64,000 nt of DNA from Spirodela intermedia (lineage: Eukaryota; Streptophyta; Magnoliopsida; Alismatales; Araceae), in NCBI GenBank assembly GCA_902729315.2, contig LR746269.1, forward strand, positions 2,526,501 to 2,590,500. The letters run 5' to 3'. The notes beneath the pieces were generated by a model. That model made no database searches. It was given only the letters and a program-made list of their open reading frames with translations, and was not told the origin of the DNA. A program made the translations under genes and the position numbers. The first letter of the stretch is position 1; each line of letters begins with the position of its first letter. Positions 23,201 through 36,490 of this stretch are shown here, piece after piece.

Positions 23201-25594
23201 CTGACAGATGAAAAACCACTCTCTTTGACATTGAGATACCAATTACAGACATGTTTGAAAAACCAATCCAACAACCGGTCACCATACAGATGGATAACTA
23301 TGCAGAGGTGTCACGACTTTCAAGAAAGAAAGCATACAAGAAGCCTAGAAAAACAACCAAGCTCAAGTCAGATAAGAAAAACAACCAAGTAGAAATAGAC
23401 TACTAGAAACTATCGTTCCAAAACATACATAGTAGGCAATCTTTGTATGAGGATGGTAAAACAAGAATATCTTCCATGGATAATATCAACCTCTTAACCA
23501 AGGAGAGGATAAGCTTAGCTTTTAAAGCAAGAGAAGTTAAAATCGGAGTTAGACCTCTTTCCTTGTCACAAAGGTCTCCTGCTATATCAAAAAGAATCTG
23601 AATCATACGCTATTTAAGGGAGTACATACAATGGGAAACATCAACAATTTTGCCAATGTCGACATCAGCACTAATAACTTGGATACATGTCCGATTGGTA
23701 AGTTTAAGTTAAGTCAGAAACACAGTTGATGGAAATGCTGACCTTAAAAAGCACACACCCGGTACTATTACTTCATGCAAAATAAATTGAAGTGAGCCAT
23801 TTCTAATATATTTAGAGACACCAAGCTTGGATGTACTCCCATTTGCTATTTTCTTTAAAAAAGATACATAATTAGAAACTTCCATCCACACTAGTGTCCA
23901 CTAGACATGGCCTACATCATTGAACAATACAGTAGCATGCCCTCGATCTTCAACATCCATTCTGAACATTTTTAAGTCAAATATTCATAACCTCCTATGG
24001 TCCTCTATGTCAATGAGCAGTTTAAACATGGGACAATATGTGTAAGGGCTTTTCAAAGCATAAGCTAATATTTCAGTAACCCAATAGTTTCAAATTTGTT
24101 TGAATGACAACAATCTTGACAGTTCACATATTGAATCTGCTTCACTTTAGTGGTACCGACTAAATCAAGTTATCACTTAAATATGTTATTGACTTTACAA
24201 ATCAACTGGGGATCAAAATTATTTTTATAAGGGAATACGCTATTGTAAAAATTTCGGACAATGTTGGGTACTGTGAGAGGCACCTTTACATAAGAAGCTT
24301 GAGAGCTGGGCAAACACTGTTTTGGATCAATGACAATCTGAAATCATAATTAAAAATGTAATAGTAGCAACCATTGCTAAATTAAACAGAAAACCATGTC
24401 ACATAAAAGGGAAACTAAAAAAAAATAACTTATTTCAATTGGAAACTTCATTTTACATTAAGAAATAAACAAGGACAGAGCATGTGATCACATCAAGTTT
24501 GAAATTAATAACCAATGGATAAGCTCAATAAAAAGAACATCAGAGATTACAAACGTTCTTACTGATGATTGAGAACTTCCAAAGAGACGAGCGGTCTCAA
24601 AGTACAAATGCCTTCCTAAAATGTTAACCTGAACCCTTACAAACAAGCAGAGCATAGTCATTGCCCACAATGACGATGCTGTTCTTGTAAAACCTACACA
24701 AGAAGGCATTGAGAAAGTTATATGAGAGACAGAACAAGATTACCACTATTAATGACAATAGCTCTCATTTACGAAGGAAAAGCATGTTGTTCTCAAAAAA
24801 ACATATGACTAATAGAAGGCTCAATATGGATTAAAAAAATCGCAACATGAGAAAAAAATCTCGAGATATCGAAAGTCTTATCATTTACAACGAGTACATT
24901 TGAAGCAAAAAATATAAAGATAGGCGTACTTAATATCTTGAGCCTCTCCCACAGCTCAACTTTTTCATTAGGAGTGAGAATATGGGGCTGCCCTTTCCCT
25001 TTCATTAACTTGTCGGTCAAATATGAAAGGTCCAGCTCCTCAGATATTCGATTCCGAAGACAATGCATCGCGTAAGGCAATGTCGTGGTGTCTGATATTC
25101 TTTGAATGTTTTGGAAATGAGCTTGCAATCTGACAACCAAAGTGAAAGGAAAAGTCAAATTAAAAGAGGAATTCGGTGGAAAACAGCCACCACCCTCTCG
25201 TGAAAGAATGCGACCACAACATCAGGAGTCTTACTGGGCCTTAACGATCTCCTCAGTTCGGCGCTCCGCTTCATACTGCCGTCCCAAGTCCAGGACCCTC
25301 TGCCTATGAGAAGCATAGAACCTGTACACCGCATAGCCAGTCCCCAGAGCGCCCAAGGTGACCAATACTTTCTTCCTGTGTCTACTCCAAAAGCCCCTGT
25401 AGCCGCCACGGCAACCAAAAGCACAACAAGAAAAAGGCCACCAGTCACCAGAGCACAGAGGGCACAATACGACGATCAAAACAATCACAAGGATCCACCA
25501 CAATCCCACAGAGAAGAACCTAAAGGTGAATAGACAGCGTCTATACGCGGACAATAGAAGACAGTCCCCAGAAACCCCACCTCAAGGAGAACAT
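20223..25594 (-). CDS. PEX3: Peroxisome biogenesis protein 3 (peroxin-3)
   Basis: Eight exons on the minus strand: 25594-25581, 25396-25235, 25129-24930, 24693-24563, 24337-24284, 21318-21191, 20989-20750, 20472-20223. They give 392 residues, and all introns are GT-AG with closed phases. The first coding exon is only 14 nt (MFSL plus two bases of R). I chose it because it restores the FWSRHRKKVLV start typical of plant PEX3 behind an acceptor at 25397. Residues about 10-35 form the basic cluster and membrane anchor. The central helical domain includes RVQVNILGRHLYFETARLFG. The C-terminus has LAKLLPRV and the family-typical end ALPEVELFFKLLYANTAQA. PEX3 is the peroxisomal membrane docking factor for PEX19 and its membrane-protein cargo. 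Intron 5 is about 3 kb and contains no recognisable gene. Confidence 0.92.
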
Positions 25595-26999
25595 CTCTGG
25601 ATACGCCGGATGAACTGGGAGCAATCGCAGAGCATACAGCTGAGTCGACGGCTGGAATTGACTGCCGAGATTGACTGGGCGTAGGAATGCGACGAGGGCA
25701 GGCAGACGGAGAGGGCCGAGGAGACGGCAGATTCGGAGGTTAACAGAGCTCCATTATAGTTTTTCCGAGGAGAGGAACGCTCCACGAGGATTTGCTGCCC
25801 TTTCTCCTTGCTCTTACAGAAGAACCCTTGCAAGATTTCATATCTAATCATATGCCCAAGAGGTCGCAAGTATCTTTTTTACATTTGTTTTAAAGTCCCC
25901 CGTAAAAGTTTACTATACGAAAATAATATATCACAACCTTAAAATAATGTTTCAGACCTTAAATGCCATCAACAATTCTAATGGTCATTTAAACCCCCTC
26001 CAAATACTCCCTCATAAGCCATTGCTTTCAGCAACTAGTCTTTTGGGTCCTTTTAAATTATGGAGCTTTTCTTGGTTTATTTGGAAAAAGTCACTTATTT
26101 GTGCTTTTGCCCCCTTCCTCATTTCATCTACAATACCACATGTAGAAAAACTTTGTTAATTTAATTGACATCTAAGTCTACAATTTTTGCACTTTTTCAA
26201 GAAATAATCATTAATTATTACACTTGCTCTGCCCCGGAATTTGGACCTCCCCTTTCCTTTGACCAACGGGTCCTCGAACCAACTTGTCCTCTCATGGAGG
26301 TTCCAAATCATTCATTCATTCATTCATTCATTCAAGGTAGCTTTAGCCATTGATTGAAGCGATAGAAGCTAGTCGCCAGAAGCGATCTTTTGGGCCATTT
26401 TCCATTTATTATGGTCCTACATTAACAACTCTCTACAAGGCACAACATGGTCATGTATAAAAATACTCATTCTAGCTTTCTAATGTCAACACTTATTTTG
26501 CCTTTATTTTTATCTTGCTCTTAAGGTCAACACCTTACTTTAGGATCAAATTTCTACATGTTGTACTATGAATTATGTTGTCTTCTATTATTTATAACTT
26601 TATAACACTAGAACTTAATGTATTGTTTCATATTTAGACTTTTGTGGCACGAAAAGTCATTATTTATTCATCTCAAATCATAAAAAAACAAACACATCAT
26701 TTCAAAGGTTGTAGCTTTGTAATTGTCAAAGTAAACTCATTGGGTTTTACATAAAGATTACATTCATACTTATCTTGATGGTTCCAACCTACAATAGAGA
26801 TCCATGATTTTATCAAATCTAGATACATAACCACTCACCATTAGCTAATACACAGAAATTATAAATTGTTTCATACAAAACCACAAAAAACTACTATAGA
26901 TAATGTTAATAATTAGATATTGATTTAATTTTATTAAATTAGAGCAACACAAGTAATAAATAAATTTTTATATCATTTGATAAAATCTATAAATGAAGA
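25595..26999. other. PEX3 upstream region and AT-rich intergenic DNA
   Basis: 25595-25870 is moderately GC-rich and probably holds the PEX3 5' UTR and promoter. Beyond it the sequence turns AT-rich and leads into the retrotransposon block. It includes six perfect ATTC units at 26310-26333. I see no gene. Confidence 0.5.
26310..26333. repeat. (ATTC)6 microsatellite
   Basis: Six uninterrupted ATTC tetranucleotides in AT-rich intergenic DNA. Confidence 0.9.
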
Positions 27000-27300
27000 T
27001 AGCTAGTAGGCTACCAACATCTACTACATATGATGGAGGGGCTGAAGACAAAGTTTAAACCATAAGGGATTTTTTATAATACTATTGAGGAGATGGAAAA
27101 AAAAAGGAGGAAATGAGAGAAGGAGAGTGGATATCAAGACATTAGGGTTTGGGGGGGAATTATAACCCTTTCAAAAGGTTATTGATGCAACTTAGGGATT
27201 CCATCTACAATCTCCTTCTTGTTTGTCTTGTTCTCATTTTGTTCTATTAGTTTCAATTATATCATTTTCTTCTTCTCTTAGTGGTATTGTTGTCTTATCA
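27000..27300 (+). repeat. 5' LTR of the gypsy element
   Basis: It shares TAGTAGGCTACCAACAT / TAATAGGTTACCAACAT near its start, and CTTCTCTTAGTGG near its end, with 31097-31315. It ends in TTATCA, directly before the primer binding site. Confidence 0.72.
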
Positions 27301-28094
27301 AATTGGCATCAAAGTTGAGATTTCATGGAGATGGATGCCACCTAAGCTCACAAATGGACAATTGAAAAATCTAAATAAAGAAATGGAAGAGTGTATGAAT
27401 AGCTATGGCAACTTCTCAAGATGTGGGAAGGGCTACCATGATTCCCTGATGTGGAAAGCCACATATTGAGTCTTTTAGAGATACAAGACTACCTATAGAG
27501 ATTTTCAGTAGAAAGATTCTTCATGATAGAGTAGAACCTGGAGAAAACTCAAGGTGTAGCCTAACTCTTAAAGCAAAGGAATGAGCAATAGGCACATGGG
27601 CATCTAACAAGCACATGGAATATAAGGGTAAAAAAAAAGTATTGACAAAAACCCCACAAGAGATGAAATCAAGAGGAAGATATTGGTAGAGTACAAAGGG
27701 TAATGGAAACATTCAATCTTACAAACAATACAATAGTAGGTTAAAAGGGTCAACTAAGGACTCAAAGATGGTGAATGCATTTAAGTTGGACATTCATCTT
27801 GATCTATAATTGAGGCTGAACTTTTTTTGTCACAAAAAAATACAAACTTTTTTGTTGTTGTTCATGGATCTCTACTCTAGCAAGATTCACAACCTTGGTC
27901 ATATAAGAAAATGAGAATTAATTTTTTTATTAATTCATAAAAAAATATTTGAGCTGGGTTAGAAATAGAGAAACAAAAATTGAAAGACTTCATTAAACTA
28001 CAAAATGTGAAGAAAGAAATATAAATGATCGATAATATTGAATTATTATTGAATTCAATCATGGGCATGAAAAAAATTGACACTGAAGTTTAAA

Positions 28095-30990
28095 GTAACA
28101 TTAGGACCACATGAGGTCACACTTCTAGTTGATTTTGGGGGCACACACAATTTAATTTCAATAGATATGATGGAAGAGACAATTGTCCATATTGACAACT
28201 AGTAATTATAGTGTAATTATAGACATTAGACTAGTGATGAAAAGAAAATGAATGTGTCAGGGATTAATCATGGAGATGCAAATATTGTTTTTGATCAAAA
28301 ACCTATTTGCCCTCTAATTAACACCACAAACATGATGCTCAATGTACATTAATCATAGAAGTTCGAAATGATTGGGGTAAATTAGGGTTAATTAACAATG
28401 AAATTCACTCAATGAAACTTGATGAAAATCTTAAAGTGAGACCCACATTTTTATAGATGTAGACTTTACTCAAAGGCAATGGTTCAAGGTCACTATAAAG
28501 GAGTGATGGTAGAGTTTTTTAAGCAATTAATAAAATAATAGGTCAAGGTCATTGAGGCATCTCAATTTTGGAAGATCAACTATGTGATAAATTTTCAATC
28601 ACATTTAGTCATGTTATTGGCATGTCACCTACTCACGACATGAGACACATTAAATAGTTAGCATCAAGAACCAAGCTCATTAATGTTTAACCTTAACCAG
28701 ATCCATATTATTAAAAAAGCGAGAACAAGTGCTTAGTATGAGAGATGTGCACAATGTGTATTATACAACATTTTACTGGTTTTTATTATGGCCTAATTTT
28801 ACTTATAAAGAAAATGAATGAAAGTGGACACTTGTTTGGATCATCAAATGCTCAATAGATAAAAGTGGTGCATAAAAGAGTTAACAAGTTGCATGGTGAC
28901 ACCATATTCTCTAATTTAAACTTAAAATATGACTAATATATGATCTAGATAAAAGGATGATAACATTCTTAAGATGGCCTTCATAACCCATGAAGACTAT
29001 GAATTTTTGGTGACACTTTTGCTTCACTAATGCCCTAACTACTTGTCAATCCCTAATAAATCAGGCTCTCTTAAATTTTCTCTAATTTTTTCTCATAGTT
29101 TTTATAGCATTGTAATCTATAACGGTGGCTAAAAAAACTACAACCAACATTTGAAATAGGTATTATTGGGCCTTAAAGATTATTAAGTCCACATCAATGT
29201 CAAAAAATCATTGATTAGGTAATTAAGGATTGAGTATGTAGGATATTAGGTGTTAGAAATTACTGTGGAAGCCTAAACGTTATGCAAAAATGGTTGCTTC
29301 TAGTAAATATTTGAGAGCTAAACATATTTATGTGACTTACCAGTAATTATCAACAATTTATTGTAAGTTATCGGTTTATTCCTTGATCTCTAACTCAACT
29401 ACTCATGAATCACCTATTTTATTAGAATGCGAAAGTCGAGAAGTTATTCTAGGAACTGAAGGTTGTCATAACATTCCTTGGTCTAGTTTTGCCTGATTTT
29501 TTACAGATTTTGGAAGTTAAGATAGATACCTCCAAGTTAGGTCTCAAGGTGGTGTTCGTTCACACAATTTGAGAGGTTGCTAATATTTTTTGATGATTGT
29601 TAGTAGTTTGAGATCGTCTTAAATCTACATAGAAAAGAGAACTATCAACAATTGTCTTGTCAATTTAGAAAGGGAGTTACTTATTGGGGTGACATTTTAT
29701 CTTCTACATTGGCTAGAAGAGTCTTAACTTTTTGTTAGAGCTATGTCAGATTCAATTAGATTACCATAAGTGGGTAGTCATAACCATTAGTTATATTTTC
29801 AATTTCATGCACAAAATAAGATTTGAGAGCAAAGTTGTTGACAATCTCGCACAAAATTTAAATATAAAGGTCTATAACTAATCATGTTCATCGTCTCTCA
29901 ATAAATTGATATATAATAGATCAATAAATAAGTTTAAAATGATGAGAAATTAGTTTTGATTAAACAAACAATGGGACAAAAGGACATGCAAAATAGTGAC
30001 AGTATTTAATATAATAGCGGGATAGTGGTTTTACTAATATAAGTTGATATTCTCAGAAACTTATAATTTAATTGTTTGAAATTTATATGAGTATTATACC
30101 ACTTGAGATTTCTCCAAGTACATGAATGCATTGGACATGATGGCTATTGGACTAGGATGAATTGAGCCATTCATAAATATATAGCAGCAAGTGTAATGTA
30201 ATATTAAAACATCACCTTCTCACATGCGACCTTCTTCAACCTCTATATGTTTAGATCAAGATAAACTCTTTCTCATAAACTTTGAGCTTTTAAAATTATA
30301 ATGGACGCATATCAAGTGTAGTGCTTTCTACCATCCCCAAACGAACAAGTAAATTGAGGTTCTAAATTGATGTTTGATAATTGACATGTATTATTTTAAA
30401 TAAATTTAAAATTTGTAGGAAATAGTTGATATGGATAGAGTATTTGTATAGCATGACAATCTATTTCTCAATCAACATCCCTCTTTTTAAAATTATTTAT
30501 AAGTGAAACCCTCACTAATCTAATTCAACTATTAAAAGATGTATATTAACATTGTAAAGAGTCAATTGTAGAACCGAAATGAAACTCTCAAACAATTGAA
30601 ATAATATTATGCTATGAGTCAATCATAGATGAAGGCTTAAATTGATAACAAATGATGCGGGTTTCAACTCATAGTGACACAACTTAATATACCTCAAATT
30701 ACATTATAAATTATGATTTTTAGCCTATAAACTCAATAAGAAGTTGACAGCATAGTACTTCAAACCCTACTTAATGATAAAATGTATTAGAGCAATGGCT
30801 TATCAATTACATATTCTAAAGACAACAAAATTAATCCAATATTTGTATGTCTCAATTGATGAAGGCACTTGATCAAAAGAAATGCAGCCAACCACTCCTA
30901 ATCATATTAGATGCAAAGCTCAACTAATTAATTAAGCCCCATGCCATATTGGAGGTATGTCTTTCAAATAGAAAACTAATAATCATCACT
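28095..30990 (+). pseudogene. Gypsy pol remnant: protease, RT, RNase H, integrase
   Basis: Pieces that can be read in shifting frames: at about 28110-28160 a retropepsin-like LVDFGGTHNLIS (from the gypsy D-S-G-A-T-H-N type). At about 28980-29045 an RT piece AFITHEDYEFLVT. At about 29090-29230 the segment downstream of the RT active site. At about 29440-29570 RNase H (ELKVV, LPDF, KIDTSK). At about 30320-30380 the integrase SAFYHPQTN type segment. A chromodomain-like remnant may follow at about 30945-30990. No part is an intact frame. Confidence 0.75.
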
Positions 30991-31096
30991 AGGAAGGCCT
31001 CCACACATTTAAAGTCACTCAGAAGCAAGCTGGGATAACTTAGTAATAATGTGTAGACTTTCACCTCAAAATCAAGGTATAATTAGAAGGGAAGAG

Positions 31097-31315
31097 TATT
31101 AATAGGTTACCAACATATAATACATACATTAGGAGAGATTGAGCATCAAATTCCAAATTATGTGTGTTTTTGATAACCTTTAGGAAATACTATCAATAGT
31201 GCTTAGAGATTTTGTCTAAAATCTCATTATTGATCTTATTCTTATTACATTATATTAATTTCTATCAGATCTTAGTCTCCTTCTCTTAGTGGAATCAATG
31301 TATTCTTAGTATTAT
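31097..31315 (+). repeat. 3' LTR of the gypsy element
   Basis: Related to 27000-27300 but shorter and diverged, with internal deletions. It begins right after the purine tract. The right boundary is uncertain by about 10-20 bp. Confidence 0.65.
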
Positions 31316-32609
31316 TGATTAGTTTCTAATAAATAATCAAAGTATTTAATTTATATTCTAAAAGATGAATGGATGAGACAAAATATATTGATTTGGCCAA
31401 ATATTATTGGGTAATCATAGCACAATGAAGTATATTTCCCTCAAACATATATTAATATAATTATTAAGATGGAGTATGTCTTCTATTTATATATGAGAAA
31501 CAAAATTGCAAGTTGTGACATGAATTTTTGTTGTAATTGATGGTTTATAGTTGATATCAATATTTTTCATCATTTTATTGAAATCCTAAATAATTCATAT
31601 CAAGTTCTAGATTATGTCAAGCATATTTGTACTTTTATTTGTAAATATTTAGAAAAATTTAAGAATACAAGTTACATTCCACTATGATTATCTTAAAATA
31701 TGAACATCAAAACTTTTATTCTAATAATTTTATTACAACTTAGTATAAAACATAAATATAATATAATTTAAGAGCACTAGGAAGTTATTTACGTGCACAT
31801 CTATTTGAAATTTAGTGGTTGGGTTGACTTTCTTAATAGTAAAAACAAAACCCATCAATGTCTCATGTGCAGATCTTCAAGAACTGCATGTAGAGATGTA
31901 TGTTTACTCTTTTTTGTCTACTCGGAAAATATTTTTAGTATGTAACTCTTAGTTTAGATGATGAAAATTAGAATTTATGCAACAAGTTTTCAAATCAAGT
32001 TGGAAACATTGCTCTACATTATGTTGTATAACAAAAGATTAGCTATACTTTAATTTTGTGTCAAACAAAATCATGAGAAATAACTTGACATTTTTATGGC
32101 CCTCTAATCAGTGCAAGGGTATGTGTCCATTTCCACCTAATTTGGAATATGATTAAACTAATATGTTAAAATTAACACTGCAAGCTATATGATTTTATAA
32201 ATTATCTATAGATATTCAGATAAGTCAAAGATCATTAATTCATCAAAAAACAATCTTGCTAAGTTTGTCTACTTCATCATCTAATAGACAATCCGCTAGT
32301 CATTGTTGACCTGACTTATACTTCTTGGTCCCAAATTAACTTTATTCTAATTACTTGTATGCTTCAAAGCATTGAGTAGACTATCGCCAAACCCCTTACT
32401 TGTATCAAGTCTGTCAAGTAACTTTGGCTCATGGTAGAGACCATGTATGTCAATAAGATAAATATCAGTCATACTATGTAGTTATTCAAGTCTCTTCTCA
32501 CCTATAAGTAAAGTGATCTCTCACTCCAAACACACTTTAGACAACTTCAAACAATCATCTAAGAGTTATCTCTTTATTGACCTCTGACCACCGACCTTCA
32601 GATCCTTGA
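31316..32609. other. AT-rich interval between two retrotransposons
   Basis: No gene. The right end (about 32280-32600) may contain the badly decayed 5' LTR of the next element, because a CACCTATA block resembles one in its presumed 3' LTR. The similarity is too weak to draw boundaries. Confidence 0.45.
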
Positions 32610-35600
32610 ACGGTATCATCAAAAGTTATATATTAATATATATCTTAGTAGTCTACATCCGGACATTATCTCACATATTCGTAGCTAAATTCTCTCGAGT
32701 GATCATGTGCCAAACCTTCTATCGATTTTTTCTACAACACTTCGTGTGAGCACAAGCACTCCTACCACTCAATCGAGCACCACTCAACCAATTGTCATGC
32801 TGACCTCATTAGTTCTAGCTGCATCTACTCCTTATGGCCAAGATGGTGGTCATAACTAAAAGCTTGACAATGGTCGTCCTCCCAAAGGTAAAGGCCCTAA
32901 TATTTTTCTACCGTACCTTTATTGTGATAAGCTGAGCCACTTATCAAACAAGTGCTAAAAGAAGTTTGGCAAGTCTAAGTGAGCTCAAGTTATTATCTCT
33001 AGCACTCAATCAGATTCTCTTACATCAGCCTCATCCATAGTTCACATCACGACATCTCTTTTTACTATTCAAATGACTTTCACGTTGGTAGAATATGAAG
33101 CTTGAAAGTGGTCCACAATCACTCTCTCTTCTATGCCTTTATCTCTACCAATCTTGCATCTATCGAAAGCCTTAATACTAGGTACACATGCTCTACTTGC
33201 CTCTTCATTGCCTTAGATTCTTGACTTGGGGGCTTCCACTCATATGATTGGCACACCTTCCATACTTTTCTCACTTCATCATACCACGACTCACCCCCCA
33301 TTGATTATTGCCGATAATCAAACTTATCTAGTCAAAGGTCATGGCATCATCACTATGACCTCTACACTACCGTTGACCTAAGTCTTTTAAGTTTTTGATT
33401 TTTCTATAAAAAAATTATCTATCAATGCCATCACTCATGTCTAATTTGTATCATTATATTTTTTTTCCCTTTCACTATATCTTTCAGAATCTGCATACTA
33501 GACAAAGGATTAATTTGGGGTGTGAGAATGATTGAAGTGTTTACAAACTTATCTTGAATACACCTTCTTTCGACATTCGAACACTTTTTGTTGTTTCCAC
33601 TACTACTTCTTCTCTTTTGTGACATTGTCGTTTAGGCCATCTTTATTTTTTAAAACTTTAAAAAATCTTATCGTTATTGTCTTTTAATAAATTTGTGTGT
33701 GAGTCATGTCAACTAAGCAAACATCATCGTTCATCTTATTTTAGTCATGACAGGTATTTCATCATCGGCTCTATTTGATCTTTATTCATTACGATGTTTG
33801 GGGACCTTCCCAAGTTGCCTCTATCACTAGACATCTAGATTACATTGTTTTCATTGATTATTATACTTGTGTGAGTTAAGTTTATTTTCTTTGTGATCAG
33901 TCTTAAGTTCTCTCTATTGTTACTTAATTTATCATTAAGATTACTACCCAATGTTCCACCACACCTAAAGTTTTTCACATGAATAATGCACTTGAACTTG
34001 TTCAAGATATTATTTGCACTTTTTATACTGATCGTGATATTATTTATTAGATCATATGTCAATACACTTCCCAACATAATAGAGTTACCGTGCATAAACA
34101 TTGTCAGTTACTTGGCATCACTCGCATACTACTCATTGAAATGTATGTTCCACATTACCTATGGTCTGATTTACTTCCTGACTGAAACTTATTTTAAAAA
34201 CCATCTTCTTTCCGCTGCACCGCTTTTGTTCAGGTACTTGATGTTTTTTTTTTTTTTACTTCTTCAGGTTTTTAGCTGCACCGCTTTTGTTCATGATCAC
34301 TCGTCATCTCTTTCTAAACTTGCTCATCATGCTCTAAAAGATATTTTTGTGGTTTACTTGCGCACCCAAAAGGGTTATCAGGTATACTTTTCTGACACCC
34401 ATCACTATGTGACCTCTAATGATGTTACCTTTCATGAGGATTTCCCTTTTTTTACTCCATCTCCTTCATCTTCTCATTTATTCAGGTTTCCACTCCCTTG
34501 GTTTCCACCCTCTATCTTTCTCGCATATCTTCCTCTTTCTATTCCTTCTTTATCTCTCTCTTCTTCGTCGAACTTCCATCGCTCACGTTCTCTATCAATG
34601 CCTCCACTTTGAGTGTAGCTCCATCCTCATCCACCTCACTTGACACCACTACTCCATTGGTTGATCCTCTTCACTGCCTATGGATGATCTTCATCTTCCC
34701 ATTGAGTTGCACAAAGGTACACGCTCTTACACACAATATCTTATGTCTCACTTTGTCTCTTATAATCACCTTCACTCCACCTTTCGTATCCTTACCCTCT
34801 TTGTGGCCTCCGAGTCAATTCCACAATTGCATATGGAGACACTTTAGGTCCCTACTTGAAAAGTAACTATAAATTTGAAGATAGAAGCATTAGTTTCTCA
34901 AGGCACGTAGAAATTTGTCCCTCGCCCGATTGATGACAATATTATGACATATAAGTAGGTCTTCACATTGAAGTACAACATAGATGGCTCTATCACTCAT
35001 CACTAAGCTCGTTTGATTTCTCATGACTTCACTCAAGCCTATGACATTGATTACACAAAGACCTTCTCCCCTATGGATCAGCTGAACTCTATTCCGATTC
35101 TTCTCTCTTTGGTAGTACATCATGACTAGTCACTTCACTACTTGGATGTGTTCAATGCCTTCCTTTATGGTGACTTAGATGATTAATTTTTTATAGAGAA
35201 ACCTCCATAATATGTTACTTAGGAGAAGTCTTCTCAAGTTTGTTTACTTTAATCTATAGACTCAAGTAGAGTCCTTGAGCCTAATTTGTGAAGTTTAGTG
35301 ATCGTCTTACTATCTTCAGCTTCACTCCATGTATTGTTGACCCCACTATCCTGATGAAGACCACACATGAAGGTATGGTCATCCTAGTCGTGTATGTTGA
35401 TGATATTCTTGTGACAAGAGTAATGAGACAAATATCTTTACCACCAAAGTCTACTTGCAGCAACACTTTATCACAAGAGACTTAAAGACACCACACTACT
35501 TTCTTGAGAAGGAGTTTGTTTATTAGTCATACATGTTAGTTTTATCTCAAAGGAAATATGCCATCAACCTTCTTCAAGAAACAGGGCTTCTTGGCTACAA

Positions 35601-36490
35601 TCTAGAGTCACTTATGGAGGCGCATCTGAAGTCCTCAGATATTACTTTACCTCTAATAAAGGATGTTGATTGCTATCGGTGATTATTAGAAAAACTGATA
35701 TATCTTACTATTACTTGGTCTGATATTGTGCATACAATCAATGTTCTCAATTAGTTTATGTAGAAACCTCATCAGGTCTATTAAGAAGGAGCACTATGTG
35801 TCCTAACTTATATCAAATGGGCTCTAGAGAAGGGGCTCATTTATAAACATCATGGTCACCTACATGTTGAAGCCTACTCAAATGTTGGGTATACTTGTGA
35901 CAAAGGAGATTAGAAGTCAACGACTGACTACTGCACATATGTTGGTGGCAACCTAGTCACTTGGCGCTCTAGAAAGTAAAAGGTGTTGTTCTAGTATAGA
36001 AGTCGAACATTATACTATAGTTGAGATGGCATGTGAGATGGTAAGACCACACTCTCTTCTAAAGAGTCTAGGTGTCAGTCCCTAGACACCTATGTCTATG
36101 CACTATGACAATTAAGTAGCAATCTTCATCGCTGAAAATTTACATTCCACGAGTAGACCAAGTACATCGAGATTGATTGTTACTACATCCAAGATAAAGT
36201 TTTGATAGGAGGTTATCTCTACATCACATGTCACTTCATCTAACTAACTAACACACATCTTCACCAAGAGCCTTATAAGTGTCCTATAATGCTATATGTA
36301 TTAATCTGGGCATGTTTGACTTATATGCTCTAACTTGAGCAGTGTTCGTACATCCTCTTTTATGTGGTCTACTTAGGCCTATTATCTCTCTTTCCTTTTT
36401 CACCTATATAAACACATGTATCTCTTCATTTGAAGTTAATCTAGTCTTAGGATTTAACTCTTCTCATCAATAACATGATAATAGTGATCG
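32610..36490 (+). mobile_element. Decayed Ty1-copia LTR retrotransposon, plus orientation
   Basis: An internal region of about 3.6 kb in canonical copia order (gag zinc knuckle, protease, integrase, reverse transcriptase, RNase H). A possible primer binding site AACGGTATCATCAAAAG lies at about 32618. A presumed 3' LTR of about 200 bp from about 36280 to 36480 has a TATA-like CCTATATAAAC at about 36403-36413. The outer limits are estimates. Frequent stop codons and frameshifts show it is inactive. Confidence 0.78.
32880..36250 (+). pseudogene. Copia gag-pol remnant
   Basis: Segments in order: about 32925-32965, a degenerate CCHC knuckle (YCDKLSHLSNKC). About 33210-33260, protease (ILDLGASTHMIG). 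About 33795-33880, integrase catalytic region (DVWGP, FIDYYT). About 34080-34200, ERKN-type region and ARILLIEMYVPHYLWSD. About 34330-34440, the integrase end (QKGYQVYFSD, DVTFHEDFPFF). About 34950-35190, the RT N-terminal half (ARLISHDFTQAYDIDYTKTFSP, LDVFNAFLYGDL). About 35330-35420, the RT active-site strand with intact YVDD. About 35850-36200, RNase H. Stops interrupt every domain. Confidence 0.78.

Larger units (their letters stand above)
27000..31315 (+). mobile_element. Decayed Ty3-gypsy LTR retrotransposon
   Basis: An element of about 4.3 kb on the plus strand. The 5' LTR spans about 27000-27300. It is followed by the primer-binding-site-like TTGGCATCAAAGTTGAG at 27303-27319, which resembles the initiator-Met tRNA type TGGTATCAGAGC. 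The 3' LTR spans about 31097-31315 and is preceded by a purine tract AGAAGGGAAGAG at 31085-31096. The internal order is protease, reverse transcriptase, RNase H, integrase, as in Ty3-gypsy. Many stops and frameshifts show a dead copy. LTR ends are approximate because the terminal bases have mutated. Confidence 0.8.

Noticed and set aside
26310-26333. Possible CRISPR-like short repeats
   Set aside because: It is a simple (ATTC)6 microsatellite without spacers, in a plant nuclear genome.
34498-34866. Open frame of 122 codons in the second copia element
   Set aside because: It has a Ser/Leu/Phe-rich composition and falls within the integrase-to-RT linker of the decayed element in another frame.
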